33,598 bases of DNA from contig MVQO01000145.1 in the NCBI GenBank assembly GCA_002067585.1, positions 1-33,598 of the forward strand. The letters run 5' to 3'. The stretch comes from Syntrophorhabdus sp. PtaB.Bin027. GTDB lineage: Bacteria > Desulfobacterota > Syntrophorhabdia > Syntrophorhabdales > Syntrophorhabdaceae. The notes beneath the pieces are model-generated. The model did no database searches. It was not told the DNA's origin and saw only the letters and a program-made list of their open reading frames with translations. The position numbers were made by a program, and so were the translations under genes. Of this stretch, positions 1-7,577 are shown one piece after another. Numbering within the stretch: the first letter of the stretch is position 1; every line of letters begins with the position of its first letter.

Positions 1-7
1 GCGGTTA

Positions 8-15
8 CTCCTCCT
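8..15 (-). promoter_or_regulatory. Shine-Dalgarno site of a gene lying off the left edge
   Basis: On the minus strand the bases read AGGAGGAG, the same strong ribosome site used by most genes here. No start codon lies between it and position 1, so the gene it would serve starts just outside the window. It lies about 130 bp beyond the stop of the HydS-like gene at 148-1488 and would extend that minus-strand operon. I see no convincing gene in 1-147 itself. Confidence 0.5.
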
Positions 16-147
16 GTCAAGGTGTTTTTGTTCCCAACTGAAACTAACCTTAACAGATTGTAATTGCCATGCTCTATTTTCTTCATAATCATTGCTTGTT
101 GTATTCTCTCCGGGCTTACTTCTTTATAGTAAGCTCGTATAAGGTCT

Positions 148-1488
148 TTATTCTTGCTTTGGATTATCAGATGATGCTGAAGGTATAACCCTTGCAAGAT
201 CAAGGATTCCGTCTGAAAGCATCTTTACTTTTTCCTTGAGCTTAATGACACAGTCAGTTTCAATAGCAATCCCTCTTATCACATCTTCTGCAAAGGCTCT
301 GCAACTCGGAGAGCCACAGGCTCCACAATCGAGCCCCGGTAAATCATTCGTGATTTGATCCAAACGCTCCATCTTAATAAGGGCTTGACTAACATCTTCA
401 TCAAGGGGCATGAGGAATCTTGGTTGGAACGGTTCAGTTGCATCAAACTGACCGTGATCATAGAACTCAATGAGTTTATTCTTATTGAAGAAGGGCTCTT
501 TTGAACCAAATCGGTTGATTAGGTCCCGAAGCCTAACCCTCCCTACAAAAAGATTGGTAACATTTAAAGGGCCACCGACACACCCTCCAGTACAAGCCTG
601 CAATTCCAAAAAATCGACATCCTGAAGCTCACCGCGTTCAACTTCATCAAGAAGACTTATTACATTATGAATTCCACTCACTGCAAGTGCTCTCCCAGAG
701 TTTACGTTCTTTGATTCACCGGTCACAAAGCCCCATGCCATGCCAAGACTTGTTGCCCTTTGTAGTTTGGATGATCTGCTAATACCATCAGGTCTAAAAA
801 TCCCTTTTCGGATATCCTTAAAGATAATATTAGCACCGATTACCCCGTCCACTGCTGAGGATTTAGTAGCGATCGGGTGTTTCACCTCGGTCACTTTTGC
901 AGGACATGGAGATATAAAGAATGTACCGATCTCCTCATAAGAAAAGCCAGTTTTTTTAACAGCTTCCTCTTTTGCTAACCGTGCAGCAACCTCCATCGGG
1001 GTAAGGACAGGTGCGCATTGGTGGAGGAGGTCAGGAAATTTGATCTGCATAAGGCGGAGTACAGCAGGGCATGCAGAGGAAAACAAAGGTTTTTTGACGC
1101 GATCATTCAGCAGATGCCGGTGAACAATATCTGCAACAATCTCTGCGGCAAGGGCAACTTCGAAAACGTCATCAAATCCCAGCCTAAGGAAGGCATGCAA
1201 GATATCTTCAATGTGTTCCTGGTTCTTAAACTGGCCGAAAAATGATGGAGCAGGGAGTGCAATGTTGTACTTATAAGCAGCGAGTTTGTCTAATTCGTCT
1301 GTGACAGCAAATTTTGCATGGTTAGGACAGGCACGAATACACTCACCGCAATCTATGCAGCGTTCTTCGATGATTGTGGCTTTACCATCATGGACGCGGA
1401 TAGCCTCTGTTGGACATCTTTTTATACAGTTTGTACATCCTTTGCACTTTTCAGGATCGAGCCTGACAGAATGAAAATTACGAATCAT
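148..1488 (-). CDS. HydS-type [FeFe]-hydrogenase-like sensor protein (no PAS domain)
   Basis: This is a 446-residue H-cluster protein, probably a redox or H2 sensor rather than a turnover hydrogenase. Two [4Fe-4S] ferredoxin motifs occupy C15-C18-C21-C25 and C44-C47-C50-C54. The H-cluster loops are degenerate: SSACP at 137-141 replaces TSCCP, so the [4Fe-4S] ligand C140 remains but the proton-relay cysteine is Ala; SPCPAK (C195) and CTGGC (C299, C303) supply the other ligands. A C-terminal PF04060-type four-Cys domain follows (C388, C391, C396, C413). This layout matches group C/D putative sensory hydrogenases. The ATG is preceded by AAAGGTG and lies 12 bp after the ATPase gene's stop, so it is third in a minus-strand operon. 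It is a shorter relative of the PAS-containing HydS at 7570-9300. Sensory function is inferred from family knowledge. Confidence 0.85.
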   Translation of the reverse strand: MIRNFHSVRLDPEKCKGCTNCIKRCPTEAIRVHDGKATIIEERCIDCGECIRACPNHAKFAVTDELDKLAAYKYNIALPAPSFFGQFKNQEHIEDILHAFLRLGFDDVFEVALAAEIVADIVHRHLLNDRVKKPLFSSACPAVLRLMQIKFPDLLHQCAPVLTPMEVAARLAKEEAVKKTGFSYEEIGTFFISPCPAKVTEVKHPIATKSSAVDGVIGANIIFKDIRKGIFRPDGISRSSKLQRATSLGMAWGFVTGESKNVNSGRALAVSGIHNVISLLDEVERGELQDVDFLELQACTGGCVGGPLNVTNLFVGRVRLRDLINRFGSKEPFFNKNKLIEFYDHGQFDATEPFQPRFLMPLDEDVSQALIKMERLDQITNDLPGLDCGACGSPSCRAFAEDVIRGIAIETDCVIKLKEKVKMLSDGILDLARVIPSASSDNPKQE

Positions 1489-1500
1489 TCACCTTTATCT

Positions 1501-1971
1501 TCAAGGATCTGAAATGCTGTCCTTCTTTCTGAGATACACTTTTGCCTGTAGTTTAGTGCCAGTACCAACCTTGGAGTCAATATGAAGTTCATCAGAGCAT
1601 TGGTCTATATTAAAAAGGCCCATGCCAGCACCGAATCCCATTTCCCTAATCTCGTGAGTGGCAGTGGAATAGCCTTCCTGCATAGCAAGTTCAATGTCAG
1701 GTATTCCGTCCCCTTCGTCATCTGTTTCAACTAAAATAGATTCAGGATCGATATAAATCCTGAGCATGCCATGATTTCCGTGGATAGCAACATTCATAGC
1801 AGCTTCATAAATAATAATGGCAACTTTTTTTATTATATCCTGATGGAGGCCTAATTGTTGAAGCGTTTTTTTAACTCTCGATGCTGATTCGCCTGCTACA
1901 AAGAAATCTTTCTCGTTTATCTTGAATTCAAGTTTAATGTGGGGTGTAAATTGGAGATTATCTGTAGGCAT
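1501..1971 (-). CDS. RsbW/SpoIIAB-like histidine-kinase-type ATPase (HATPase_c)
   Basis: This is a small single-domain GHKL ATPase of about 156 residues. The N box (EAAMNVAIHG), G1 box (DDEGDGIPD) and G2 box (GMGLFNI, then GTGT) are all present. Stand-alone domains of this kind are usually anti-sigma or serine kinases that act on STAS-domain partners, with a PP2C phosphatase reversing the reaction. Such a phosphatase sits in this locus (9281-10450), but no STAS protein or sigma factor is visible. The chosen ATG has AAGGA about 8 nt upstream and overlaps the DRTGG gene by 14 bp; an upstream ATG at 2001 (44-bp overlap) or at 1980 is possible. Similar ATPase/DRTGG pairs are known beside [FeFe] hydrogenases. 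The protein target is unknown. Confidence 0.8.
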   Translation of the reverse strand: MPTDNLQFTPHIKLEFKINEKDFFVAGESASRVKKTLQQLGLHQDIIKKVAIIIYEAAMNVAIHGNHGMLRIYIDPESILVETDDEGDGIPDIELAMQEGYSTATHEIREMGFGAGMGLFNIDQCSDELHIDSKVGTGTKLQAKVYLRKKDSISDP

Positions 1972-2332
1972 TGGTAGCATCCTTGACCACGGTAGGGTCA
2001 TGCAAATTATTTAAAAAAAGGCGGCCACAACACTCAAAGGTAAGATGTTTGGTTGTCAGGAGAGGAATGTTGTAGAGCTTGCTGTTCGTGATTACTGACT
2101 CAGCAGGTCTTTTACCCCCCACAAACACAACCCCGATTGCGTCCATAACCTGTGCTGTGTGGACTATATGAATATTGGTTAATGAGGTTAAAAGAAGTGT
2201 GTCCGGCGTAACATAAAGAAGCATCTCGTTGATAAGATCGCATGCAAACCAGTTGTGAACATCTTTGTGTAGAAGGTCATCTCCACAAAGAACTTCTGCC
2301 TCAAGGATTTTTTGTACGTCAAATAATTTCAT
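1958..2332 (-). CDS. DRTGG-domain protein
   Basis: This 124-residue protein fits the DRTGG family in its C-terminal half (GVVFVGGKRP, then NIPLLTTKHLTFECCGRL). These small domains have no established catalytic role. They occur in CBS/DHH-type pyrophosphatases, in phosphotransacetylases, and as single-domain proteins next to [FeFe] hydrogenase genes. It is the first gene of the minus-strand operon DRTGG, ATPase, HydS, and diverges from rex. No Shine-Dalgarno sequence precedes the ATG, and a plausible promoter at 2350-2378 would leave only about 11 nt of leader, so translation may start on a nearly leaderless mRNA. A ligand-binding or regulatory role in the hydrogenase signalling set is inferred from position only. 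Confidence 0.72.
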   Translation of the reverse strand: MKLFDVQKILEAEVLCGDDLLHKDVHNWFACDLINEMLLYVTPDTLLLTSLTNIHIVHTAQVMDAIGVVFVGGKRPAESVITNSKLYNIPLLTTKHLTFECCGRLFLNNLHDPTVVKDATNAYR

Positions 2333-2349
2333 TGTTTATGAGTAAAAAG

Positions 2350-2378
2350 AGTATAGATTGGCATGCCGTGTTATGCAA
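2350..2378 (-). promoter_or_regulatory. Putative promoter of the DRTGG-ATPase-HydS operon
   Basis: On the minus strand, TTGCAT (2378-2373) is separated by exactly 17 nt from TATACT (2355-2350). The -10 is one base off consensus and the -35 matches 3 of 6. Transcription would begin near 2343, only about 11 nt before the DRTGG start codon. Confidence 0.45.
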
Positions 2379-2411
2379 GCAGAAAGTTTACCTACTATAT
2401 ATTTAAAACCC

Positions 2412-2440
2412 TTGACAAGATAAAATTATATCGATAAAAT
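2412..2440 (+). promoter_or_regulatory. Strong sigma70-type promoter of rex-hydCBA operon
   Basis: A perfect TTGACA (-35, 2412-2417) and TAAAAT (-10, 2435-2440) are spaced by 17 nt. The predicted start of transcription is near 2447, about 36 nt before the rex ATG, and a GGAGG ribosome site follows at 2471-2475. This is the best promoter in the window. It is overlapped by the tandem repeat described separately, which suggests repressor control. Confidence 0.7.
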
Positions 2441-2448
2441 TATATCGA
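2421..2448. repeat. Perfect 14-bp tandem repeat overlapping the rex promoter (candidate operator)
   Basis: The unit TAAAATTATATCGA occurs at 2421-2434 and again at 2435-2448, followed by a partial third copy. Each copy contains the palindrome ATCGAT. Copy 1 fills the promoter spacer and copy 2 contains the -10 box, so a bound protein would block RNA polymerase. Rex is encoded immediately downstream, but the repeats do not match the classical TTGTTAA-N4-TTAACAA Rex site, so the binding protein is uncertain. Confidence 0.6.
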
Positions 2449-2482
2449 TAAAAAAATAATCAATTATGAAGGAGGGGATTTA

Positions 2483-3154
2483 ATGAATGGTTCTAATCAC
2501 AAGATAAAGATGGCCCTAAAAGCTATACCAGAACCTACACTCAGAAGACTCCCCATATATTATCAATATTTAAAGCAAATTCAGGCTGAAAAGAAGCATG
2601 AACATATTTCTTGTACCCAGATTGGCAGTGAACTTAATATTCTGCCCATCCAGGTGCGCAAAGACCTGGCGATAACTGAGGCGTCTGGCAAACCAAAACT
2701 GGGATACAGGGTAAAACATTTGCTGTCCAACATCGAAGACTTTCTGGGTTGGAATAACACGACCGATGCATACCTTGTCGGAGTTGGTCACCTTGGTTCA
2801 GCGCTTTTGGGTTATCAGGGTTTTAAAGAATATGGCTTGAATATCATCGCAGGTTTTGATTCAGATGAAGCAAAAACTGGCATAGAAATACATGGAAAGA
2901 TGGTTTTTCCTGTAAAAAAGCTACCTGATATGATCAAGAGGATGGGCATAAAAATAGGTATTCTTACTGTACCTTCATACTGTGCTCAGGATCTGGCCAA
3001 TCTTATGGTGGACGCTGGTATACATGCAATTTGGAATTTTTCGCCAGTTAAGATCATGGTTCCAGACGAAATCATTGTACAGCATGAAAATCTTGCATCA
3101 TCCTTAGTTGTTTTATCAAAAAAACTTGCAGTGTCAATGAGAACAGATAAATAG
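2483..3154 (+). CDS. rex: Redox-sensing transcriptional repressor Rex
   Basis: Rex represses fermentative and hydrogenase genes and is released from DNA when the NADH/NAD+ ratio is high. The 223-residue protein has the family order: an N-terminal winged helix (PEPTLRRLPIYYQYLKQI and QIGSELNILPIQVRKDL), then a Rossmann domain with GVGHLGSAL and the FD motif after the second strand (GFDSDEAKTG). Length is typical, although the N-terminal tail is slightly long. GGAGG lies 7 nt before the ATG. It is the first gene of the operon that continues with hydC 13 nt later, so it probably regulates its own operon in response to the NADH pool that HydABC uses. Autoregulation is an inference. Confidence 0.92.
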   Translation: MNGSNHKIKMALKAIPEPTLRRLPIYYQYLKQIQAEKKHEHISCTQIGSELNILPIQVRKDLAITEASGKPKLGYRVKHLLSNIEDFLGWNNTTDAYLVGVGHLGSALLGYQGFKEYGLNIIAGFDSDEAKTGIEIHGKMVFPVKKLPDMIKRMGIKIGILTVPSYCAQDLANLMVDAGIHAIWNFSPVKIMVPDEIIVQHENLASSLVVLSKKLAVSMRTDK

Positions 3155-3167
3155 CGAGGTGAAAAGT

Positions 3168-3674
3168 ATGGAAACGTTGAGGAAGTTTGAAAAGGTCTGT
3201 GAAATAGTTGATCAAAATGATCGGAGTGCTGCGCGGCTGATCCCAATACTTCAGGCAGTACAATCGGAATATAGGTATCTTCCTGAAGAGATTCTTACGT
3301 ACATTGCCACATCCCTGGGTATTTCCCCTGCAAGCGTTTTTGGTGTGGCAACATTCTATTCCCTTTTTACTATGAAACCGAAAGGGAAATACATCATAAG
3401 AATATGTGATGGGACAGCTTGCCATGTAAAAGGTTCTATGAATCTCTACGAAGCACTCCGCAACAAGCTTACTCTCAAGGAAGGAGCAGACAGCACCCCT
3501 GACATGCTTTTTACCCTAGAGACAGTGAATTGTCTCGGTGCATGCGGACTTGCCCCTGCAATGGTGATAAACGATGAGGTATTCGGACAGCTTACTCCTG
3601 AAAGAGTGGACTCTATTATAGATGATATTTTGGATAAGGAGGAGAAAAATGAATTTGACACTCATGGGGCTTAA
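3168..3674 (+). CDS. hydC: HydC: NuoE-like [2Fe-2S] subunit of NAD-linked [FeFe] hydrogenase
   Basis: This is the 168-residue thioredoxin-like [2Fe-2S] subunit, homologous to NuoE/HndA. The N-terminal helical region has the typical YRYLPEEIL and FGVATFYSLF segments. The cluster is bound by C80-x4-C85 (CDGTAC) and C122-x3-C126 (CLGAC). It forms the diaphorase half of the complex together with HydB. I chose the ATG at 3168 because AGGTG lies about 7 nt upstream; an in-frame GTG at 3159 would leave no room for a ribosome site. The last 26 bp overlap the start of hydB, which suggests translational coupling. Confidence 0.92.
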   Translation: METLRKFEKVCEIVDQNDRSAARLIPILQAVQSEYRYLPEEILTYIATSLGISPASVFGVATFYSLFTMKPKGKYIIRICDGTACHVKGSMNLYEALRNKLTLKEGADSTPDMLFTLETVNCLGACGLAPAMVINDEVFGQLTPERVDSIIDDILDKEEKNEFDTHGA

Positions 3675-5553
3675 TAAAATCAAAGAAGATTATTTAGCAG
3701 CACAAACAGTTTTGGCAAGAAGAATAATCGTCTGTGCAGGAACTGGTTGCATCGTCAATGGTTCAATGAAAGTGTACGAGGAATTTGTAAGATGCATAAA
3801 AGACTCCGGTCTCAATGCAGTTGTTGAGCTCAAAAAAGAGAAAGAAGAGGATGGTGTATTTGTTTCCAAAAGTGGCTGCCAGGGATTTTGCCAAATAGGC
3901 CCACTGGTTACAATCCTTCCTGAAAATATACTTTATACAAAGGTAAGGCCCGATGATGTGCAAGATATTGTCGAGACAACGCTGATACGAGGAGAATTAC
4001 TTAACCGAATACTGTATGTCGATCCTGACACAAAGAAACCTTGTAAAAATCAGAGTGAGATTCCATTTTACAGGAAACAACAAAGGTTTGTGCTTGCTAA
4101 CTGCGGTGTCATTGATCCGGAAGATTTGCGTGAATATGTTGCACACGGTGGGTACGTTTCAGCAGCAAAGGCGTGTCTTGAAATGACACCACTTGAGGTT
4201 TGTAAACGAATAGGTGACGCTGGTGTCCGTGGTAGAGGCGGCGGCGGTTTCCCTACAGGAAAAAAATGGGAGATGGCATTACAGACGGAAAGTGACAAAA
4301 AGTATGTCATATGTAACGGTGACGAGGGTGATCCTGGTGCATTTATGGATATGGGCGTTATGGAAGGTAATCCTCACAGTGTCGTCGAGGGTTTGATTAT
4401 AGCTGCAAGGGCGATTGGTGCTGATGAAGGATATGTTTATGTCCGGGCAGAATATCCACTTGCAGTAAAAAGGATACGAAAGGCCATCCAAGATGCATAC
4501 AAAGCAGGAATGTTGGGTAGACAAATATTCGGTTCCTCATATAATTTTGATTTACATGTTATGGAAGGTGCGGGAGCATTTGTATGTGGTGAGGAAACAG
4601 CAATGATCGCATCCATTGAAGGTAGACGAGGCATGCCCTCGCCTAAACCACCTTTTCCATCACAGAGGGGCCTTTGGGGCAAGCCGACTGTAATCAATAA
4701 TGTAGAGACACTGTCTAACATTCCCCTTGTGCTCGCTGCAGGCTTGGATCAATATCGTTCCTTAGGAACACATAAATCACCGGGGACAAAAACCTTTGCT
4801 GTTACAGGACACGTTGCAAACACCGGCCTCATCGAGATGCCATTTGGTTCTACCCTCAGAGAGATTGTGTTTCATGTGGCTGGAGGGATGACGTCTGACG
4901 ATGGCAAACCGATGAATGACGGATTCAAAGCAGTTCAAATTGGAGGACCATCAGGAGGTTGTCTTACCCGTGACCACCTCGACCTCCCTCTCGATTTCGA
5001 TTCTCTAAAACAGGTTGGGGCTATGATCGGGTCTGGTGGGCTTGTGGTAATGAACAAGAATACCTGTATGGTTAGCGTTGCCCGCTTTTTTATGCGTTTT
5101 ACACAGGAAGAATCATGTGGTAAGTGTGTTCTTTGCAGGGAGGGAACCAAGCAAATGCTGTCGCTTCTCGATGACATCATCGAGGGGAGGGCGACTGAAG
5201 AGACACTTACAATTCTTGAAGACCTTGCCATCGCAGTGCAAAAAGGTTCCCTTTGTGGTCTTGGAAAAACTGCGCCAAATCCTGTGCTTTCCACGTTACG
5301 TTATTTTCGTGATGAATATGAAGCACACGTAAAACATAAATATTGTCCAACTGGTAAATGCAAAAAGTTGACTAAATTCTGGATTGATGAAAACTTGTGC
5401 AGGGGATGCACTCTATGTGTAACAAAATGCGCAATAGGCGCCATTATAGGAGAAAAAGGACAACCTCATAAGATAAACCAGATGCTCTGCAGAAAGTGCG
5501 GTACTTGCATAGAGGTCTGCAAATTTCAGGCGATAAAAGGAGGAAAATCATGA
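3649..5553 (+). CDS. hydB: HydB: NuoF-like flavoprotein subunit of electron-bifurcating hydrogenase
   Basis: HydB is the NADH/FMN subunit (634 residues). An N-terminal thioredoxin-like [2Fe-2S] domain (C29, C34, C77, C81) precedes the NuoF core. The core has the FMN/NADH-binding loops GRGGGGFPTGKKWE (about 195-208), GDEGDPGAFMD and GAGAFVCGEETA, then a [4Fe-4S] site (ESCGKCVLCREGT). Two extra C-terminal ferredoxin clusters follow (C584-C587-C590-C594 and C614-C617-C620-C624). This exact domain set is typical of HydB/HndC in trimeric hydrogenases that couple NADH and ferredoxin oxidation to H2 formation. Upstream AAGGAGG decides the ATG at 3649. The end overlaps hydA by 4 bp (ATGA). Bifurcation is inferred from the HydABC architecture. 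Confidence 0.93.
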   Translation: MNLTLMGLNKIKEDYLAAQTVLARRIIVCAGTGCIVNGSMKVYEEFVRCIKDSGLNAVVELKKEKEEDGVFVSKSGCQGFCQIGPLVTILPENILYTKVRPDDVQDIVETTLIRGELLNRILYVDPDTKKPCKNQSEIPFYRKQQRFVLANCGVIDPEDLREYVAHGGYVSAAKACLEMTPLEVCKRIGDAGVRGRGGGGFPTGKKWEMALQTESDKKYVICNGDEGDPGAFMDMGVMEGNPHSVVEGLIIAARAIGADEGYVYVRAEYPLAVKRIRKAIQDAYKAGMLGRQIFGSSYNFDLHVMEGAGAFVCGEETAMIASIEGRRGMPSPKPPFPSQRGLWGKPTVINNVETLSNIPLVLAAGLDQYRSLGTHKSPGTKTFAVTGHVANTGLIEMPFGSTLREIVFHVAGGMTSDDGKPMNDGFKAVQIGGPSGGCLTRDHLDLPLDFDSLKQVGAMIGSGGLVVMNKNTCMVSVARFFMRFTQEESCGKCVLCREGTKQMLSLLDDIIEGRATEETLTILEDLAIAVQKGSLCGLGKTAPNPVLSTLRYFRDEYEAHVKHKYCPTGKCKKLTKFWIDENLCRGCTLCVTKCAIGAIIGEKGQPHKINQMLCRKCGTCIEVCKFQAIKGGKS

Positions 5554-7577
5554 GCGAAGAGCGCTATGTGACAATCGATAATAAAACAATCCTCATAGAA
5601 GAGGAAGGAAATCTCCTGGAACTAGTCAGAAAAGCAAACATTGAATTGCCCACGTTCTGCTATCATTCTGAATTAAGCGTGTACGGGTCATGCAGGTTGT
5701 GTATGGTTGAAATTGAGGGGTTGGGTCTTGTACCTGCTTGTTCAACCCCGCCTGCAATGGGGATGAAAGTGAGAACCAATACCGAAGAAATACGGAAAAT
5801 GAGAAAAATTATTGTTGAACTCCTTTTGGCGAACCACAACCAAGACTGTCCTACATGTCAGAAAGGTTCTACATGCCAGCTACAGGCATTGGCAAGAAGA
5901 TTAGGGGTCTCTAAGGTTCGGTTCAAAAAACAGAATCGGGAACTGCCCCTTGATGATTCATCGCCCTCACTTGTGAGGGACCCGAATAAGTGCGTGCTTT
6001 GTGGTGACTGTGTGCGCATCTGTTCTGAGGTTCAGTCCGTGGGCGCCATTGATTTTGCTTATCGGGGTGCTCATACAGTAGTAATCCCAAGCTTCGGGAA
6101 AGAACTCGATAAAGTGGAATGCATAAATTGTGGGCAATGCGCAAGGGTTTGCCCTACTGGTGCACTTATGCCCAAATCCGAAATAGAGGAGGTTTGGAAG
6201 GCGATATATGACCCGAATAAAGTGGTTGTTGGTCAAGTGGCTCCGGCTGTCCGTGTTGCCCTCGGTGAAATGTTTGGTTTAGAACCAGGTGTGACAACCA
6301 CTGGGCAGATTGCTGCTGCATTAAAGGCAATAGGCTTTGACAAAATCTTTGACACATCTTTTTCAGCTGACCTTACCGTAATTGAAGAGAGCAATGAATT
6401 TATTAATCGAATTCAGAAAAATGAAAATATACCCCAGTTTACATCATGTTGTCCGGCATGGGTAAAGTTTGTAGAACAGTACTATCCAGAATTCGTGAAT
6501 CATCTTTCTACCTGTCGTTCACCCCAACAGATGTTTGGAGCGCTTGCAAAGGAGATTTTGGCAAATGATCTCGGAATTGGACCGGAAGATGTTGTTGTCG
6601 TGTCAATAATGCCTTGTACCGCAAAAAAGTTTGAGGCAAAAAGACCAGAATTTAACCATAATGGTATGAGAGATGTTGATAATGTTCTTACCACGCAGGA
6701 ACTTGGTCGGATGATTGAAGAGGCCGGAATCAACTTTAGGGAACTGGAACCTGAATCATTTCATCTTCCCTTTGGATTCAAAACTGGTGCCGGTGTGATC
6801 TTCGGGAACTCAGGCGGTGTGAGTGAAGCAGCCTTACGTTATATTACAGAGAAAATTACAGGAGAAAAGAGAGATAGTTATGAATTCACGACCGTGCGTG
6901 GCGACAATGGTATGCGTGAGGCAACCCTTACAGTTGGGTCCAAGGACTTTTCTCTTGCCGTTGTAAATGGACTTGGCAATGCGAGAAACCTTCTTGAGAG
7001 AATCAAGTCAGGTGATGTACACTATGATTTTGTCGAAGTGATGGCCTGCCCAGGTGGATGTGTTGGCGGTGCTGGCCAACCGGTTTATAGCAATCCTTCG
7101 ATCAGACACAAGAGGACGAAAGGAATTTACGAAAATGATAGGATGCTGGAGTTGCATAAGTCTCAGGATAATCCTTATGTGACAGAACTCTATTCCTCAT
7201 ATCTTGGGGACATTGGTGGCGAGAAGGCACATCATCTTCTCCATACAAGTTACAAGACGCGTAAGAGAATTTCAGATGAAGACATGACCTTCTCCTCTGG
7301 TGATGATCAAGGTTTTGAGGTAAACGTTTGCTTCGGGACGGGCTGTTTCCTGAAGGGTTCCCAGAAATTACTTCGGGATATCCTGGAATATATCCGTTCT
7401 AACGGACTCCATTCAAGCGTAAAGGTGGGAGCGTCATTTTGTTTTGAAACCTGCGATAGAGGCCCTGTAGTAAAAATTGGCGACAAAATTATTGAACACT
7501 GTACATTGGATAAAGCACGAGAAGCCATTGAGGGAATGGCAACATCAACATTAAAAGAGGTACAGCGAAATGCATGA
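5550..7577 (+). CDS. hydA: HydA: catalytic [FeFe] hydrogenase subunit (group A, HydABC type)
   Basis: HydA forms or oxidises H2 at the H-cluster. The 675 residues comprise a plant-type [2Fe-2S] domain (C37, C48, C51, C64), a His-ligated [4Fe-4S] site (H96, C100, C103, C109), and two ferredoxin clusters (C148-C158 and C191-C201). The H domain has intact loops: TSCCP (C300, C301), MPCTAKKFE (C356) and EVMACPGGCVGG (C500, C504). Both the proton-relay cysteine and the cluster ligands are present, so it should be catalytic. A small-subunit-like region is followed by an additional thioredoxin-like [2Fe-2S] domain (C594, C599, C631, C635). No signal peptide is present, so it is cytoplasmic. The start codon overlaps the hydB stop and AGGAGG lies just upstream. 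Maturases HydE, HydF and HydG are not in the window. Confidence 0.95.
   Translation: MSEERYVTIDNKTILIEEEGNLLELVRKANIELPTFCYHSELSVYGSCRLCMVEIEGLGLVPACSTPPAMGMKVRTNTEEIRKMRKIIVELLLANHNQDCPTCQKGSTCQLQALARRLGVSKVRFKKQNRELPLDDSSPSLVRDPNKCVLCGDCVRICSEVQSVGAIDFAYRGAHTVVIPSFGKELDKVECINCGQCARVCPTGALMPKSEIEEVWKAIYDPNKVVVGQVAPAVRVALGEMFGLEPGVTTTGQIAAALKAIGFDKIFDTSFSADLTVIEESNEFINRIQKNENIPQFTSCCPAWVKFVEQYYPEFVNHLSTCRSPQQMFGALAKEILANDLGIGPEDVVVVSIMPCTAKKFEAKRPEFNHNGMRDVDNVLTTQELGRMIEEAGINFRELEPESFHLPFGFKTGAGVIFGNSGGVSEAALRYITEKITGEKRDSYEFTTVRGDNGMREATLTVGSKDFSLAVVNGLGNARNLLERIKSGDVHYDFVEVMACPGGCVGGAGQPVYSNPSIRHKRTKGIYENDRMLELHKSQDNPYVTELYSSYLGDIGGEKAHHLLHTSYKTRKRISDEDMTFSSGDDQGFEVNVCFGTGCFLKGSQKLLRDILEYIRSNGLHSSVKVGASFCFETCDRGPVVKIGDKIIEHCTLDKAREAIEGMATSTLKEVQRNA

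Noticed and set aside
1..92. Minus-strand open frame that could encode a short peptide running off the left edge
   Set aside because: No suitable ribosome site, fewer than 31 codons, no recognisable motif; the strong AGGAGGAG at 8-15 points to a start further left.
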